Source: Ectobius pallidus (lineage: Eukaryota; Arthropoda; Insecta; Blattodea; Ectobiidae). Taken from it: DNA of 64,000 bases. Position 1 is the stretch's first letter. Every line of letters begins with the position of its first letter. A program made the translations under genes and the position numbers. Location of the stretch: positions 152,413,042 to 152,477,041 of the forward strand of contig CAXKWD010000002.1 of the NCBI GenBank assembly GCA_964059195.1, given 5' to 3'. Positions 11,635-23,395 of the stretch are shown here, in pieces. The notes under the pieces were generated by a model. That model was not told where the DNA came from and did not search any database. It saw only the letters and a list, made by a program, of their open reading frames with translations.

Positions 11635-13050
11635 ATGTACAACACAGATGCAAAAGAAGTTGAACCTAGACAGGAAAATTTAAAGGTTGATAAAATACAC
11701 ATGGAAGAACTAGAAGATTCGGTCAAATCAATGAATAATAGAAAAGCTAATGGCCCGGATGGGATAAACATGGAACTAATTAAATATGCAGATACTTTTT
11801 CTAAAATAAGATTCTTGGATTTTCGTAACATGTGTTGGGAGAAACATTATACTGTATACCAGTTTCATGGAGACAAGGAGTAGCCAAACCAATATACAAG
11901 AAAGGAGATCGAAACCAAACAGCAAATTATCGAGGCATTACACTATTAAATAGCGGATATAAAATATATGCTAAAATAGTAGCAAAAAGAATACAAAGGA
12001 TTGTCGAAGTCTCGTTATCAGAGGAACAAATTGATTTCGCAAAGGAAGATCTTGCACTGATGGTGTTTTCACACTAAACCAAATAATAGATAAAAGAAGA
12101 TAGAAAAATCCGGAGACTCATTTAATATTTATAGACTTAGACAAAGCATTTGACAGAGTAAATAGAGAAATGCTTTGGAAAATCTTAGAAAATAAAGGCC
12201 TCCCTATTCAGTTAATAGAAACTATTAAGAGTTTATATTACGAAAAAAATATTTATATTGACCCTAAACTGACCAGAAGTAATAAAATGTCTTTAAAAAA
12301 AACCAAGGAGTTAGACAAGGGTGCTCACTATCACCCATATTATTTAGTGAGTATATAGACGAAATTCTAGTAGAATGGAAAAAAACTTTTAAATAATGAA
12401 GGAATCTCAATTGATCGTAAAAACAAGATAAATGCATTACTGTTCGCAGATGACGTAGTTCTCCTGGCAGAATCTGAAAAAGACCTTCAAATATTAACAT
12501 ATAAATTCCAAACTATAGCCAATAGATATAATTGCAAATTTCCATCAATAAATCAAAAGTATTTATTGGTAAATTTGGAGTTAGATTTAAAATTGTCATA
12601 GAAAATAAGATAGTAGAACAGGTCTCACATTTTAAATATTTAGGATGTGACATAACTTACCAAGAAAACAGAAATATAGATAACAAAATAACAAAATTTC
12701 AGGCTATATGTGGAACCATCAAAAGAACTTTAGGACATAAAACAAGGAAAGAGACCAAACTAAAACTTTACAAAACAATGGCCGTTCCTTCACTGTTGTA
12801 TGGAAGCGAGAACTGGATAATTAAGCCAAAAGACAGAAGCAAAATACAAGCAGCGGAAATGTTATTTCTTGGAAATGCACAAGAGTAGATAGAATCAGAA
12901 ATGAAACTATCAGAGAAGAATTAAATATATATAAGATTGAGGATAAACTTAACATATACAAAACGAATTGGACTGAACATTTAATGAGAATTGACTCTGA
13001 TAGAATACCAAAGAGAGCTTTCCTATATAACTCGAGAGTTAGAAGAGACA
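11635..13050 (+). pseudogene. RTE-like LINE reverse transcriptase, decayed
   Basis: Successive frames translate into an ordered non-LTR reverse transcriptase. It begins with MNNRKANGPDGINMELIKYA near 11730-11790, then KPIYKKGDRNQTANYRGITL (about 11885-11945), LDKAFDRVNREMLWKIL (about 12135-12185), the catalytic FADDVVLLAESEKDLQ block (about 12440-12490), and YLGCDI and LYGSENWIIKPKDR farther on (about 12640-12840). These are the conserved RT blocks in normal order, and the FADD core keeps both catalytic aspartates. The endonuclease region is missing, and several frameshifts and stops separate the blocks, so it is dead. The wording of the blocks and the short-repeat tail downstream suggest the RTE group. 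The reading stops at RRDN (13050), where the foldback begins. The C-terminal remainder resumes at 16751. Confidence 0.8.
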
Positions 13051-16000
13051 ATGGGGGATATGCAAAAAAAGTAAGCATAAAGTAAGAGCATCTTCTTGCT
13101 GAGAAGTGTAGTCACTCACAAGTCACATGCATAAAAAATCTTTGCGACAGAATACTACCTACTCAATGCAGAAAGTACATACTTCGGCAACCCACGCGGA
13201 ACTTGCACCTGCATAAACAAACCTAAGAGAACAAACAAGGGTGTTCATAGAGCAGGGCATTTAAATCACAGCTGCATCAGCATAAAGAGGAGGATAAATA
13301 ATTCTATCTCGCTGAAGTTTTAAAACATAATACTTTCTTTGTTTTTATTTCAAAATCCCAATAATTGCTAGTAGTTCGATTGAAAAGGGAAGCAGCAATG
13401 AAAGTAGTTCTTACATATACAAATTCGAAATTAGGCTTCAGTTTCAGGGAAGTCTAAGTACAAAAAGTACAAATCGTGAAAACCAGGATAAAAAAAATAA
13501 AACACATATGGAGAAAACTGGGAACAAACCCAAGTTTTGAATAAGTGGAAGAAATAATTCCAGGAAATAATAGAACACGAAACAAACCCATCAATCGGCA
13601 AATTTCAACAGTAGCCTACAATATAAATGGGATAATTATTTTCGTAATATGCAAGAATTAGTTTTTAGAAGTTTACAATAATATTCACTACCTTATAATA
13701 CAAGTATTCAAGTGAAACTTTAAGTGAAGTAATATAATAAATGAAAATATTTATTTCCCTAATACCTTAGGATTTAATTACTTTAACGAAAATTCACTAT
13801 AACATAATTACAACATTAAATATAATTGGTATTTTTAAAATGTGATATGAAACATTTATATAACTCCCTCTAACCTTAACATAGCTTATTCCAGTGTAGA
13901 GTAGGCCTACACGGCTGAATTGCAGTAGTGCACATTCACTTTTATCAGCCTCGTTTCCAAGTCGCATTATTCGCCAGGCAAGACCAAAAAATCCAAGTCT
14001 ATGTATAAAATGAATGGCTTATAACTAGCCATCAGAGAATTTATTTTGGAGAATAAAATATTTTTCAAAATAGTTTTAGCACTTGGTATAATATATTATA
14101 GTAGGCCTACAAATAAGCCTATAAAATCGTTAAACCTATTTCGAGAAAATTAATGAAAATGAAATTTTCTTCAAATAAAGTGCTTGTAAAATTGAAAAGA
14201 AAGTCATTTTAATAAATGCACTCGCATACTTTTATGTAACCTAAGGGTGGCTATACACCTTTCTTCAAATTCTGATATAGAATAAGGGGCCGTGTTACAG
14301 AGAATAGGTATTCAGTTGTATTAGATTGATGCAAAGCTTTATCGTTCACCAGGCAAAATTGAGTTTCTATGAACGATGCCTGCCTTGTAACTACCCGTCA
14401 GAGATTTTTTGAAAAAAAAATCATATAAAAGTTTAGCTCTTAGCATAAGCACCTCAAATACAAAATTTAAACAAAATCGTTCCACCCGTTTTCGAGAATG
14501 TTGCGAAAACCGAACTTTTCTCTATGTAAAGTGGCCAATCCTCGTGTCACATCCCCAAAAGATACCCAAGCTCAATTAAAATGTTTGTTTTTATACGATT
14601 TTTCGTTCTCGAGCTATGCAGACAAACATCTTTCTGAAAATAATATTTTTGTATTCAGGGGGCCTCAAAACATGACATCAAATTTTGGGGTCTACACAGA
14701 GGAATTAAAAATAAAAATTCACATATTTTATTTTCGCAAATTTTCATAAGGAAAAGCGGCAGGGGTTGTTTCCGGCTCATCTACAATGCCAGGGGGCTGT
14801 CACTACATTATTTGTAGTTTTCCTTCTTTCTGGAATGTCCATATATTCCGTGCGAATCACCCGAGTAGAAAATAGTGAGCGTCGAATTTGGTAGCTCACA
14901 AATTTCCTAGCATATGCTGAACCCGCTCGATCTTTATGCATGCAGAATTGAAACAGGTGCTATGCGACAGAGTACAAAGAGCGTCTTGTCACGTGGGCGC
15001 AGTGGGTGGGGGAGTCCGCTGGATTTTTATGCATACGACTGCAAGTAGATACTTGAAATATGCTAGTATAAACTTTATACTCTCTTTTATGCATATCCCC
15101 CATTGGGGGATATGCAAAAAAAGAGTGTGAAGTTCTTACTGGCAGATTTCAAGTTTGTACTTGCAGTAGTAAAAAGCCTGCGGACTCCCCCACCCACTGC
15201 GCCCACGTGACAAGACGCTCTTTGTACTCTGTCGCTTAGTGCCCGCTTCAATTCCGTATGCAATAAGACCGAGCGGCGGGAGTATTAAGTAGGAAATTTG
15301 TGAGCTACCAAAACGGGACACTCACAGCAAATTTTTAGTTTTAATCCCTCTGTCAGTACTAGGTACTAGGGATCTAACGATTTTGTTTAAATTTTGTAAT
15401 TGAGGTGCTTATGCTAACAGCTAAACTTTTATTTGAAATATTTTTTTCGCAAAAATTCTCTGACGGGTAGTTACAAGGTAGGCATCGTTCACAGAAACTC
15501 AATCTTGTCTGGTGAACGGTAAAGTTTTACATCAGGCTAATACAACTGAATACCTATTCTCTGCAACATGACCTCTTATTCTATATTAGAATTTGAAGAT
15601 GGGTGTATTGCCACGCCTAGGTTATACAAAAGTATGCGAGTGCATTCATTAAGGTTTTATTTGGATTGTGTGTCCTTAAGGGATGCGACACGAGGTACGG
15701 CAACGACTTTCTTTTCATTTTTACAAGCACTTTATTTCTCCCAAGAAATTCTCTGAAGGCTAGGTATAAGCCATTCATTTTATACATAAACTTGGATTTT
15801 TTGGTCTTGCCTCGCGAATAATGCGACTTAGAAACGAGGCTGATACAACTGAATGCGCACTACTGCAATTCAGCCGTGTACTCTACACTAGAATAGGCTA
15901 TATTAAGGGTAGAGGGAGTTATATGAATGTTTCATATCACATTTTAAAAATAGTAATTATATTTAATGTTGTAATTATGTTATAGTGAACTTTCGTTAAA

Positions 16001-16750
16001 CTAATTTAATCCTAAAATATTATGGAAATACATATTTTCATTTATTATATTACTTCACTTAAAGTTTCTTGTGAATACTTGTATTATAGTGATTGTTATT
16101 GTAAACTTCTAAAAATTAATTCTTGCATATTACGAAAATAATTATCTCGTTTATATTGTACTGTTGAAATTTCGTGGGTTTGTTCCCGGTTTTCCTCATA
16201 TCTATTTTGTTTTATATTCTGGTTTTCATGTTTTGGATTTTTTTTGGTCTTTGTGTTTCAGTTAATTTGAAATTAAATTTTGAGTTTATGCGTGTGACAA
16301 CTGTTTTCGTAGCTTCTACCTTTTTTAGCCGAACTACTGGCAATTGGGATTTTGCGAAAAGAATTTTTTGTTTCAAAGTTTCAATGAAAACTGTATGGAA
16401 TTCCAGCCCTTCTTCTTCCATTGCGGTATGTGATATGATGTAAATGACGTTTCTATGAAGTCCCTTCTTTGTTAAAGTTCAAAGAGACCTGATAGAATTC
16501 ATTTTCTTCCTCTTGCTCAACGCTGATGTGGCTGTCATTTAAATCTCCTACTGCGCGAAGACCCTTTTTGTTTTCATAACTTTGTTTATGCAGGTGCATG
16601 TTTCGTGTGGGTTGCGTGAGTAGAAGGTATCTGCCGTGAGTCGGACCTATTCTGTCGTTGCGGTGTTTTTTGCATACGACTTGTGAATGACTACACTTCT
16701 CAGCAAGAAGACGCTCATACTTTATGCCTACTTTTTTGCATATCCCCCAT
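13051..16750. repeat. 3.7 kb foldback inserted in the LINE
   Basis: The outer ends are ATGGGGGATATGCAAAAAAA at 13051 and its inverted counterpart ending TATCCCCCAT at 16750. The arms pair from both ends inward: 'acggctgaat' at 13911 with its complement at 15868, 'tagaataagg' near 14280 with its complement near 15570, and 'caaaatttaaacaaaatcgt' near 14460 with its complement near 15380. The arms contain degenerate family Y sequence. The same GGGGGATATGC terminus occurs twice more in the middle (about 15096-15121), back to back, so the structure looks like two TIR elements joined head to head. A 108-codon frame at 16453-16779 (minus) has a related but broken mirror frame in the left arm. Confidence 0.8.
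14880..15320. repeat. Nested palindrome centred near 15,105
   Basis: Inside the foldback a second palindrome has its own centre. 'ggtagctcacaaatttcct' (from 14889) pairs with its complement ending near 15311. The segment containing 'aagagcgtcttgtcacgtgg' and 'cagtgggtgggggagtccgc' is mirrored at about 15175-15235. The centre is CCCCCATTGGGGG. This centre is about 200 bp to the right of the outer foldback's centre, so the two symmetries arose separately. Confidence 0.8.
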
Positions 16751-16835
16751 TGGCCGCCCCCGTAAAAGATGGACTCCACTTATGACTTCGCCGGAACGGG
16801 CTACTTAGCCTAAACCACGAAGAAGATGATGACTT
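16751..16835 (+). pseudogene. C-terminal remnant of the RTE-like LINE, with tail
   Basis: Directly after the foldback the sequence reads GRPRKRW (about 16753-16773). This basic motif ends many RTE-type ORFs and is the expected continuation of RRDN at 13050. The fragment then degenerates and ends in GAAGAAGATGATGAC, a trinucleotide-like tail as seen on RTE elements. The junctions read GACAAT on the left and ATTGGCC on the right, which allows a 2-bp AT duplication around the foldback. Confidence 0.65.
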
Positions 16836-17573
16836 TTATTTAACGGTTGCAAAAAATCGTTCTTTGACCGCGGTTTTCGACCTTACCGTCTGACCGAATT
16901 ATTAAATTGTGGTACACATTCGTCGCAGAATTTAATGCTCTTTAGGTCATTGTATCGTATCCTTTTCGCTAGGATGCACCGTTTAGAAGTTATGGGCGAA
17001 AAACCGAAAAAAATCCTAAAATTTCGAGGTATTTTTGGATTTAAACGTTTTCCCGAGATTGCCCGTGTTTTTACATGTTTGTATCCATATATACAAGTTG
17101 AAAAAATAGAAGCTTCTACACCACCTCTTGCAACATACCCCCGTGTTTCGATCCTCTACTGACTGGCCTATTGTTGAACGTGGTAGAGATAAGAAAGGAT
17201 CATGAACGGACATATCAATTGAGAAAATATAGCAATTGAATTACGGTCACAACCAGAAGCGCTGATTGAAAATATTGTTTGGGGGGGGGGGGGGAAATGG
17301 GATTTTATTAGTTATACATAGACCTTATATGATAGTAAAAATTTAAAAGAACAAAGAACGAGAAATAAAAATATTACAAAAACTGCAAAACTAACACCCA
17401 TAGACAGAGACAAAAAAGAAAACTAGAAATACAGTATGTAACATTAACATATACAAACAATAAAGTACAGTACATTGCCAATTTTATAAAAAATAAAATC
17501 AGGTAAACTGATGTAACAAAGTGCCAGTATGCTTTTGTTTAATCAGCAGATCAATTCATTAAGCAGGACTTAT
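16836..17573. other. Gene-free stretch with a G14 homopolymer
   Basis: No gene is recognised. Around 16975-17045 the wording 'gaagttatgggcgaaaaaccg' resembles phrases in the arms of the 6.8-9.9 kb inverted repeat, which suggests an old related repeat. A run of 14 G lies at 17281-17294. The remainder is AT-rich. Confidence 0.4.
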
Positions 17574-17892
17574 GGAAGAACCACCGCCGTCTCGAGAATT
17601 ACACTGCCTGTCCTATGCTTAATTTTAACATGGAGTTCAGAGTATTGTTAAATTGCCTAATTTTTCCAGTAGAGGCATTCACACCCAGATAGCATTAAAT
17701 TCCAGCATATTTCAGTTTCCGAGTTTATACTTCAGAGGGCAACACAGAGCATACAAGCAACGTACGGTAATGTATAGGCTATTGCAGCAAGGTGCGGTAG
17801 GTTCTGCCATCTCTAATGTCTCCGCGTACGCAAAATTAGCCATATAGGACAGGCAGTGTACCGGTAATTCTCGCAACGGCGGTGGGAAGAAC
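17574..17892 (+). mobile_element. 303-bp MITE with 8-bp TSD (family H)
   Basis: The element at 17582-17884 begins CACCGCCGTCTCGAGAATTA and ends with the inverted match ...TTCTCGCAACGGCGGTG. It is flanked by the perfect 8-bp duplication GGAAGAAC (17574-17581 and 17885-17892). A second, inner inverted block (ACACTGCCTGTCCTAT and its complement) extends the terminal symmetry to about 36 bp. There is no coding capacity. An 8-bp TSD is known for hAT and P-type elements, so I place it there without deciding. It is the clean reference copy for the nested copies at 51.76-57.04 kb. Confidence 0.85.
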
Positions 17893-18127
17893 AAAGGTCT
17901 AAAGTTTGATACTTAACCTTAACTCAAACTCATATACACTGATATAAGACATTCTTTAAATAATTATGTCAACATTTCACAAAATACACTGGCGAAGAAC
18001 TCCACTTAATGTATGTAGGCCTAATTATTTCAGAATTTATATCTTCTGTATATAACAGTATTCAACTTGATGAACAAAATAAACATTGAATAGTTTGATA
18101 ATTACAAGTGTTTTGCAGATGACAAAC
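17893..18127. other. Gene-free AT-rich stretch
   Basis: No feature is seen between the MITE and the hAT-like element. Confidence 0.4.
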
Positions 18128-18135
18128 AGTTTTTC

Positions 18136-19726
18136 CAGGGGTGCCCCCCCCAAACGTCATGACTCAACCCCCTCCCAAACTTCATTGCTCACCCCAACCC
18201 AATTGGCTGTCGACAAGGGCGCCCATATGATATTTTATAGTGGGGGCAATTTTTTAAATTAATTAATTTTTTGTTGCTTTCACTTCTTGGGCCACTTTGT
18301 AACATTATATTAATAATATAATAAGTGCAACAATGACGTAGCCAGAAAATAATTGCGGGGAGGGTCGGAAGTGCCACGGGGTTTGGAATACCCCCCAAAA
18401 AGGGGGTCGGGGGTCCATCCCCAGAAACTTTTTAAATATTGAACCAATGAAAAATCACATTTTACGCTATTTTAGCACAGAAAAACTAGTTAGGAAATTT
18501 GTTTTACCATACTCGAAGACATGCCAATGTAAATAAGAAATCATTACCTAAGTGGGGGGTCCACCCCCAGAAAATTTGTAAGTACTGAACTTACGAAAAT
18601 CACATTTTACTCTATTTTAGCACTCAAAAACTAGTTAGGAAATTTATTTACCGTACTCTGACATGCCAATGTAAACAAGAAAATGTTACCTAAGTCGGAT
18701 GTCCACCACCGGGAAATTTTTAAATATTGAACTAATGAAAATCACATTTTACGCTATATTAGCACTGAAAAACTGGTTATGAAATTTGTTTACCATACAT
18801 TAAGACATGCCAATGTACATACGAAATCATTACCTAAGTGGGGGGTCCACCCATGGAAAATTTTTAAATATTGAATTAATGAAAATCACATTTTACGCTA
18901 TTTTAGCACTAAAAAACTAGTTAGGAAATGTATTTACCATACTCTAAGACATGCCAATGTAAACAAGAAAATGTTACCTAAATCGGGTGTCCACCCCCGG
19001 GAAATTTTTAAATGTTGAACTAATGAAAATCACATTTTACGATATTTTAGCACTGGAAAAACTAGTTAGCAAATTTGTTTACTATACTCTAAGACATGGC
19101 AACTTAAACAAGAAATTGTTACCTTAGTTATAATACTTATTACTATTTATAAGAGAAATTGAATATTACATGGAACAGTGGACATAATAGGCCTACTCAT
19201 TATGTTATGAAAAGAAAATAACTGCTATATATCATATTTGACACACCAACAAATGTTGTTTAATTAAATATATATTTTTTTTAAAATACAAATATAGAAT
19301 TTTAGGTTTTGACTTTTGGGGGTCCAAACCCCCTGAACCCCCCTTTCCTAATCCACTGTGGATTCTCCTTCCATGTTGTCGATTTGGTAAAACTTCTGCA
19401 ATTCAAATAATTGTCTGAAAAGAAAAACACCTGACTATAATAACTATTAATATACATTTTTTCCTTGCGCCCCCCTCCGCCCCGGGTATGGGCGTCCATG
19501 GCTGTCGAAATTCTTCATCTTTATCTTTATAAAGAATTAGAAGAGACCTCTTGAAGATATAGAAGTTGACTGTTTTTATTTTTAACATATAAAACTCCAA
19601 TTTTGCAACAATTTTCAACCCCCCCCCCCAGAAAATTAATAAATTATAATATTTTGCCCCCCCCCCCCAGAAATATCAATGACGCAGTCTGCGTCTTAAA
19701 CCCCCCCCCCCCTGTGGGCACCCCTG
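18136..19726. mobile_element. hAT-like non-autonomous element with internal tandem array
   Basis: The ends CAGGGGTGCCC (18136) and GGGCACCCCTG (to 19726) are inverted repeats of the CAGGGG type that is common in hAT elements. The flanks GTTTTTCC and GTTTGTCC are a plausible decayed 8-bp TSD, with one mismatch and an ambiguous boundary base. The interior carries the five-unit array at 18400-19125 and several C homopolymers near the right end (19619-19712). No transposase remnant is visible. Confidence 0.55.
18400..19125. repeat. Five tandem units of ~143 bp
   Basis: Units start near 18410, 18553, 18694, 18839 and 18982, each with a version of 'ggggtccacccccaga'. They continue with 'aaatcacattttac', 'ctagttaggaaat' and 'gacatgccaatgtaaa'. 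Spacing is 141-144 bp and the units differ by scattered substitutions. The array sits wholly inside the hAT-like element. Confidence 0.85.
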
Positions 19727-20324
19727 GTTTGTCCATCTCCTTGCTTAGATACGCGATCCAATCAGAGACGGCGAGACGGAGGGAAGACTCTTAATGCTAG
19801 CGGCCCTTCGTAAGCTCGTACACGTGATTGGCGGTGAAGGAATCTGCTTCTCATTTGAAAAATACTTATACATTGTGTATATATATTTTTTAAAGTTTTA
19901 TTTCAATTCATTTTATTAAAATATAATTTTAATTATTTAAAATATCTGTAAGTTCTCAAAAAGTATCATTATAATGCAGAATTTACAAAATATGATATGA
20001 AACTTCAAAATTTCTTTAATATGAACACGAATATGCCACAAATATGACTTAAACATGCATATTCATACTAAATATGCTGCAATAGTTGAAAATTTCCTAA
20101 ATATGCAGTTATATGCACAATAAAAGTCGTTCCATTTTCACCAGGATGCTTGGAATCTGGTTTAAATTAGTCGGAAATCTGAAATAATGCAAAGGGGAAA
20201 AATATGGCATGTCATAGAAATCCGCCCCCTAGTCATGGCTAACTATTCCAAAGCCTTATATGAAGTATGTAAATGGATAAGTTGTCAGGATAACAGATTT
20301 GCATTTTTTAACAATATATCACCA
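19727..20324. other. Gene-free stretch
   Basis: No gene is seen. 19900-20130 is AT-rich, with the words 'atgaaacttcaaaat' and 'aaatatgcagttatatgc'. Confidence 0.4.
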
Positions 20325-21414
20325 TAAAATAGGCACTAAATTGGGCATTACTCCGATACCGGTCAACCGATTTTATCCAATATCAATAAACGTCTTCCCA
20401 TGGACATTATAAATGCGTATATACATTTTCATGAAAATCCGGTAAAGCTTTTTTGAGTTACCCGGTCTTTAAAATAGACAATAAATTGGGTTTTACTCCG
20501 GTACCGGTCAACCGATTTGGTCCAGTATCAATAGACGTCTTCCCATGTACATTATAAATGGATATACGAAGTTTCTTGAAAATCCGATAAAGCATATTTG
20601 AGTTAGATGTCCATTTACCGGGCTATGTGGCCGTGGTCGTGTTCCGTCTTGCGGTGTTGCTGACGTTTCGCCTCGATCTGCGTCGGGCATCCTCAGAGCT
20701 GTGTTCAGCATGGTGGTCTGCTGAGTACCACCATGCTGAACACAGCTCTGAGGATGCCCGACGCAGATCGAGGCGAAACGTCAGCAACACCGCAAGACGG
20801 AACACGACCACGGCCACATAGCCCGGTAAATGGACATCTAGTTTTCGCCGGCCGTGAAAGCCTAGTTTCATACATATTTGAGTTGTCGCGACTTTCTTAT
20901 ATATTACCATAAAAGGCACTGAATATGGCATTATTCCGGTACCGGCTAACCGATTAGGTCGAATATCAATAGACGTCTTCCCATGGACATTATAAATGCG
21001 TATATCAAGTTTTGTAAAAATCCGATAAAGCGTATTTGAGTTATCGCACCTTTAAAATACACTGAATTGGGTTTTACTCCGGTACCGGTCAACCGACTAG
21101 GTACAAATTCAATAGGTTACTTCTCATGGACGTCATAAATGCGTATACCAAGTTTCATGAAAATCCGATAAAGCGTGTTTGAGTTAAGGCGCCTTTCTAA
21201 TATTATCTATTAAAATAGGCACAAAATTGGGCATTACTTCGGTACCGGTGAACCGATTTGGTTCAGTAACAATAGGGTTCTTCCCATGAACGTATAAATG
21301 TGTACAGCAAGTTTCATGAAAATCCGATAAAGCGTATTTGAGTTTGGCGCGTACAGACACACGGACATGCAGACAGACATTTTCCGCCCACAATCTTATA
21401 TAGTACCATACTAT
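20325..21414 (+). repeat. ~165-bp tandem repeat array
   Basis: About six imperfect units each read: 'aaataggcactaaattgggc', a close version of 'accggtcaaccgattt', 'cccatggacattataaatgcg', then 'atgaaaatccgataaagcg' and 'tttgagttatcgcgcc'. The last unit runs into 'cacacggacatgcagacagac' and ends at 'agtaccatac'. The same end marks the copies at 4405-4770 (two units, reverse) and 43480-43690 (one decayed unit). It is therefore a dispersed element that varies in unit number. The array is interrupted by the hairpin insertion at 20605-20872. Confidence 0.85.
20593..20884. mobile_element. Insertion made of a perfect 114-bp-arm hairpin
   Basis: Positions 20604-20717 and 20727-20840 are perfect reverse complements, with a 9-nt loop. 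A short asymmetric tail (20841-20872, ending 'gcctagtttcata') follows. The whole insertion (20605-20872) is flanked by the 12-bp direct repeat CATATTTGAGTT (20593-20604 and 20873-20884), inside a unit of the tandem array. A variable-length TSD plus a one-sided tail is what target-primed reverse transcription leaves, so this looks like a retrotransposed foldback rather than a DNA transposon. Frames on both strands are identical shadows of each other. Confidence 0.8.
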
Positions 21415-22735
21415 TACTTAATAATGATTTGAAGATTGCCTACAAACCCAACAGTAATTTAAAAAAAAAAAGTTATGCAACCCAAAAAATAACATTGCAG
21501 TTAAATTCACAGGTAATGGAGTATATATTTTAAACTGTACAACATGTGATAAAGTATATACAGGCCAAAAATAAAAAGGGTTTTTAATAATTTACCATTT
21601 CAAAAGATTTGTACATTTATCATTAGGCTGAAGATAGCTTATGTTTAAGCTGAAATGCATCCCTCCTAGACATGAAATACCTTCGAGATTTGCCTTTCAC
21701 AGAACATTAAAGAAGCCATAAGAAAAGTGAAACATCAAGCACCCATCCAGATTAGTAAAATTCTTATTAAGTGAGTAGATAAGACTGTGTTGAAATTATT
21801 TAATAAGGACATTACATTTTTATGAATATTTTACAGCAAATCTGTGGACAAAGTATATATTATATTCCATAATTCACACTGATTTTAACAACACAAGATT
21901 TTAGTTTTTACCAATCAGACAAGCAACAAATATGCTATAAAGATTTTAGATTTTTTTATTAAACTGCTCACATTAAGCAGCCAGAATAAAAGCATATAGA
22001 CACAGAGAATGTTAATATTTTAAATTTAGAATAGCTTCTGTAGTATAGTACCTGTGATATTATTTGATCAAAATAAAAAAATATAAGGTATAGGCAAATC
22101 TACAAAGGCATTATCATTAATTGGGGGTATAAGGTGGTTATTTAAACAAAATAAAACTTAAATGTTGGGGGGCAGAAAATACCTTCGCCCCCAAACTCGG
22201 CTCCTATGCCCACAACACTAACAAATCCAGAAATATTTTGTCAACGAATGCATTATTTCGGTTACCACAACATTTATAATAGTAAAATGCTGTATTACTA
22301 TTGATAAGGAATCCCGATTTCCCTACAAGGAGCCTCACTATGACCGAATTAATATTTAATGCAACGGTCATATAATGATATTCGCTTCACTCATTTCATA
22401 ATTTTCATACGAATGTCTTATCATTATAGGCAAGTTGCATACTGTTATTTTCGTTCGACTGTATTGATTAAATGTTTAAGTTTTGAGTTTTTAGATTCAT
22501 CAAACAAGCGAGACGGCTGAAGACCATCAGTGTTGGTAGTAGGTTCTCGGCGTTTTCGTCTTTTGCGATAAATGGCAGGAGATGTCGTGAGAGGAACTCG
22601 AAGCTTCTCCTGACGTTTTAATCTGAAACCAGTGGACTTTAAACACGAAATGAATTCAGTTTAGTATAAGTCTAATACTAAATTAACACGAACAGAATTG
22701 ATTTTATTTCATATAGGCCTACAGTTTGATTCAAA
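21415..22735. other. Gene-free AT-rich stretch
   Basis: No gene or bounded element is recognised over about 1.3 kb. Confidence 0.4.
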
Positions 22736-23395
22736 TCCCTTGGCCAGCCAATTGTATTTGGGGTTACGTGGTTTCCTTAGCCGTAAAGGCAGATGCCGAA
22801 TAGGATATTTACTTATGATTCATCGCCGCTACTTCATCCTATATCATAATCATTCACCGTACGGAGAAGACTCATCGATACCACGATACCACGATACTAA
22901 ACACGTGTGCCTCCTCTGGATCAAAGGGCATGGTGGAACTATGGGAAATGAACGTGCAGACTTTCTTTCCAAATCAGCTGCTAAGTCAAGAATGGATAAT
23001 TTCTACTCCGTCTGTTCACTGTCATACATAAGAGAACAATTAAGGATATAGCGAATACTAAGTTGTAATACTGAGTTGTTAAATAGTAGCAATGGTTTCT
23101 TGACAAGAACATTTTTCCCTTCAGTGTTTGACCGGTTAAAGTGCAAAGACATAGAACTAGATTTTATACTAACGCAATTTTTAACTGGTAACGGAAAATT
23201 TGTGTACTACCTGGAACTATTCAAAATAGGAACCAATATCTGTATTTGCAAGGAGACAAATCAAACTGTATCTGGAACTATTCAAAATAGGGACCAATAC
23301 CTGTATTTGCAAGGAGACAAATCAGACGATATCACATATTTGGATGCTCTGCTTTGGAAGTCCGAAGACAAGGATTTATTACTCAATTAGATTAT
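22736..23395 (+). pseudogene. LINE C-terminus: RNase H remnant and tail domain
   Basis: VCLLWIKGHGGTMGNERAD (about 22900-22960) matches the last RNase H block of LINEs that carry this domain (W-x-x-x-H-x-G-x-x-G-N-x-x-A-D). It is followed by the usual KSAA segment. After a stop at about 23050 the next frame gives FFPSVFDRLKCKDIELDFIL and FLTGNGKF, the region that follows RNase H in the I/R1/Jockey-type LINEs with an RNase H. Several stops and a 61-bp tandem duplication show it is dead. RT and endonuclease parts are absent. AT-rich sequence to about 23600 may be its 3' untranslated region. Confidence 0.7.
23211..23333 (+). repeat. 61-bp tandem duplication inside the LINE remnant
   Basis: The segment from CTGGAACTATTCAAAATAGG at 23211 recurs at 23272 with a few substitutions. 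It arose after or during decay, since it disrupts the tail domain reading. Confidence 0.9.

Noticed and set aside
16453..16779. 108-codon minus-strand frame in the right foldback arm, with a related reading in the left arm.
   Set aside because: The left-arm counterpart has stops and no domain is recognisable. Similarity between arms is explained by the inverted repeat.
18400..19125. Regularly spaced repeats considered as a CRISPR-like array.
   Set aside because: The whole 143-bp unit repeats with no unique spacers, and the context is an insect transposon.
20640..20800. CTGAGGA and CGAAAC in the hairpin arms resemble the core of a hammerhead ribozyme.
   Set aside because: Stem II would be only GCC/GGC around a large loop, and the perfect palindrome offers a much stronger alternative fold. 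The three-stem layout with a proper cleavage site could not be drawn.
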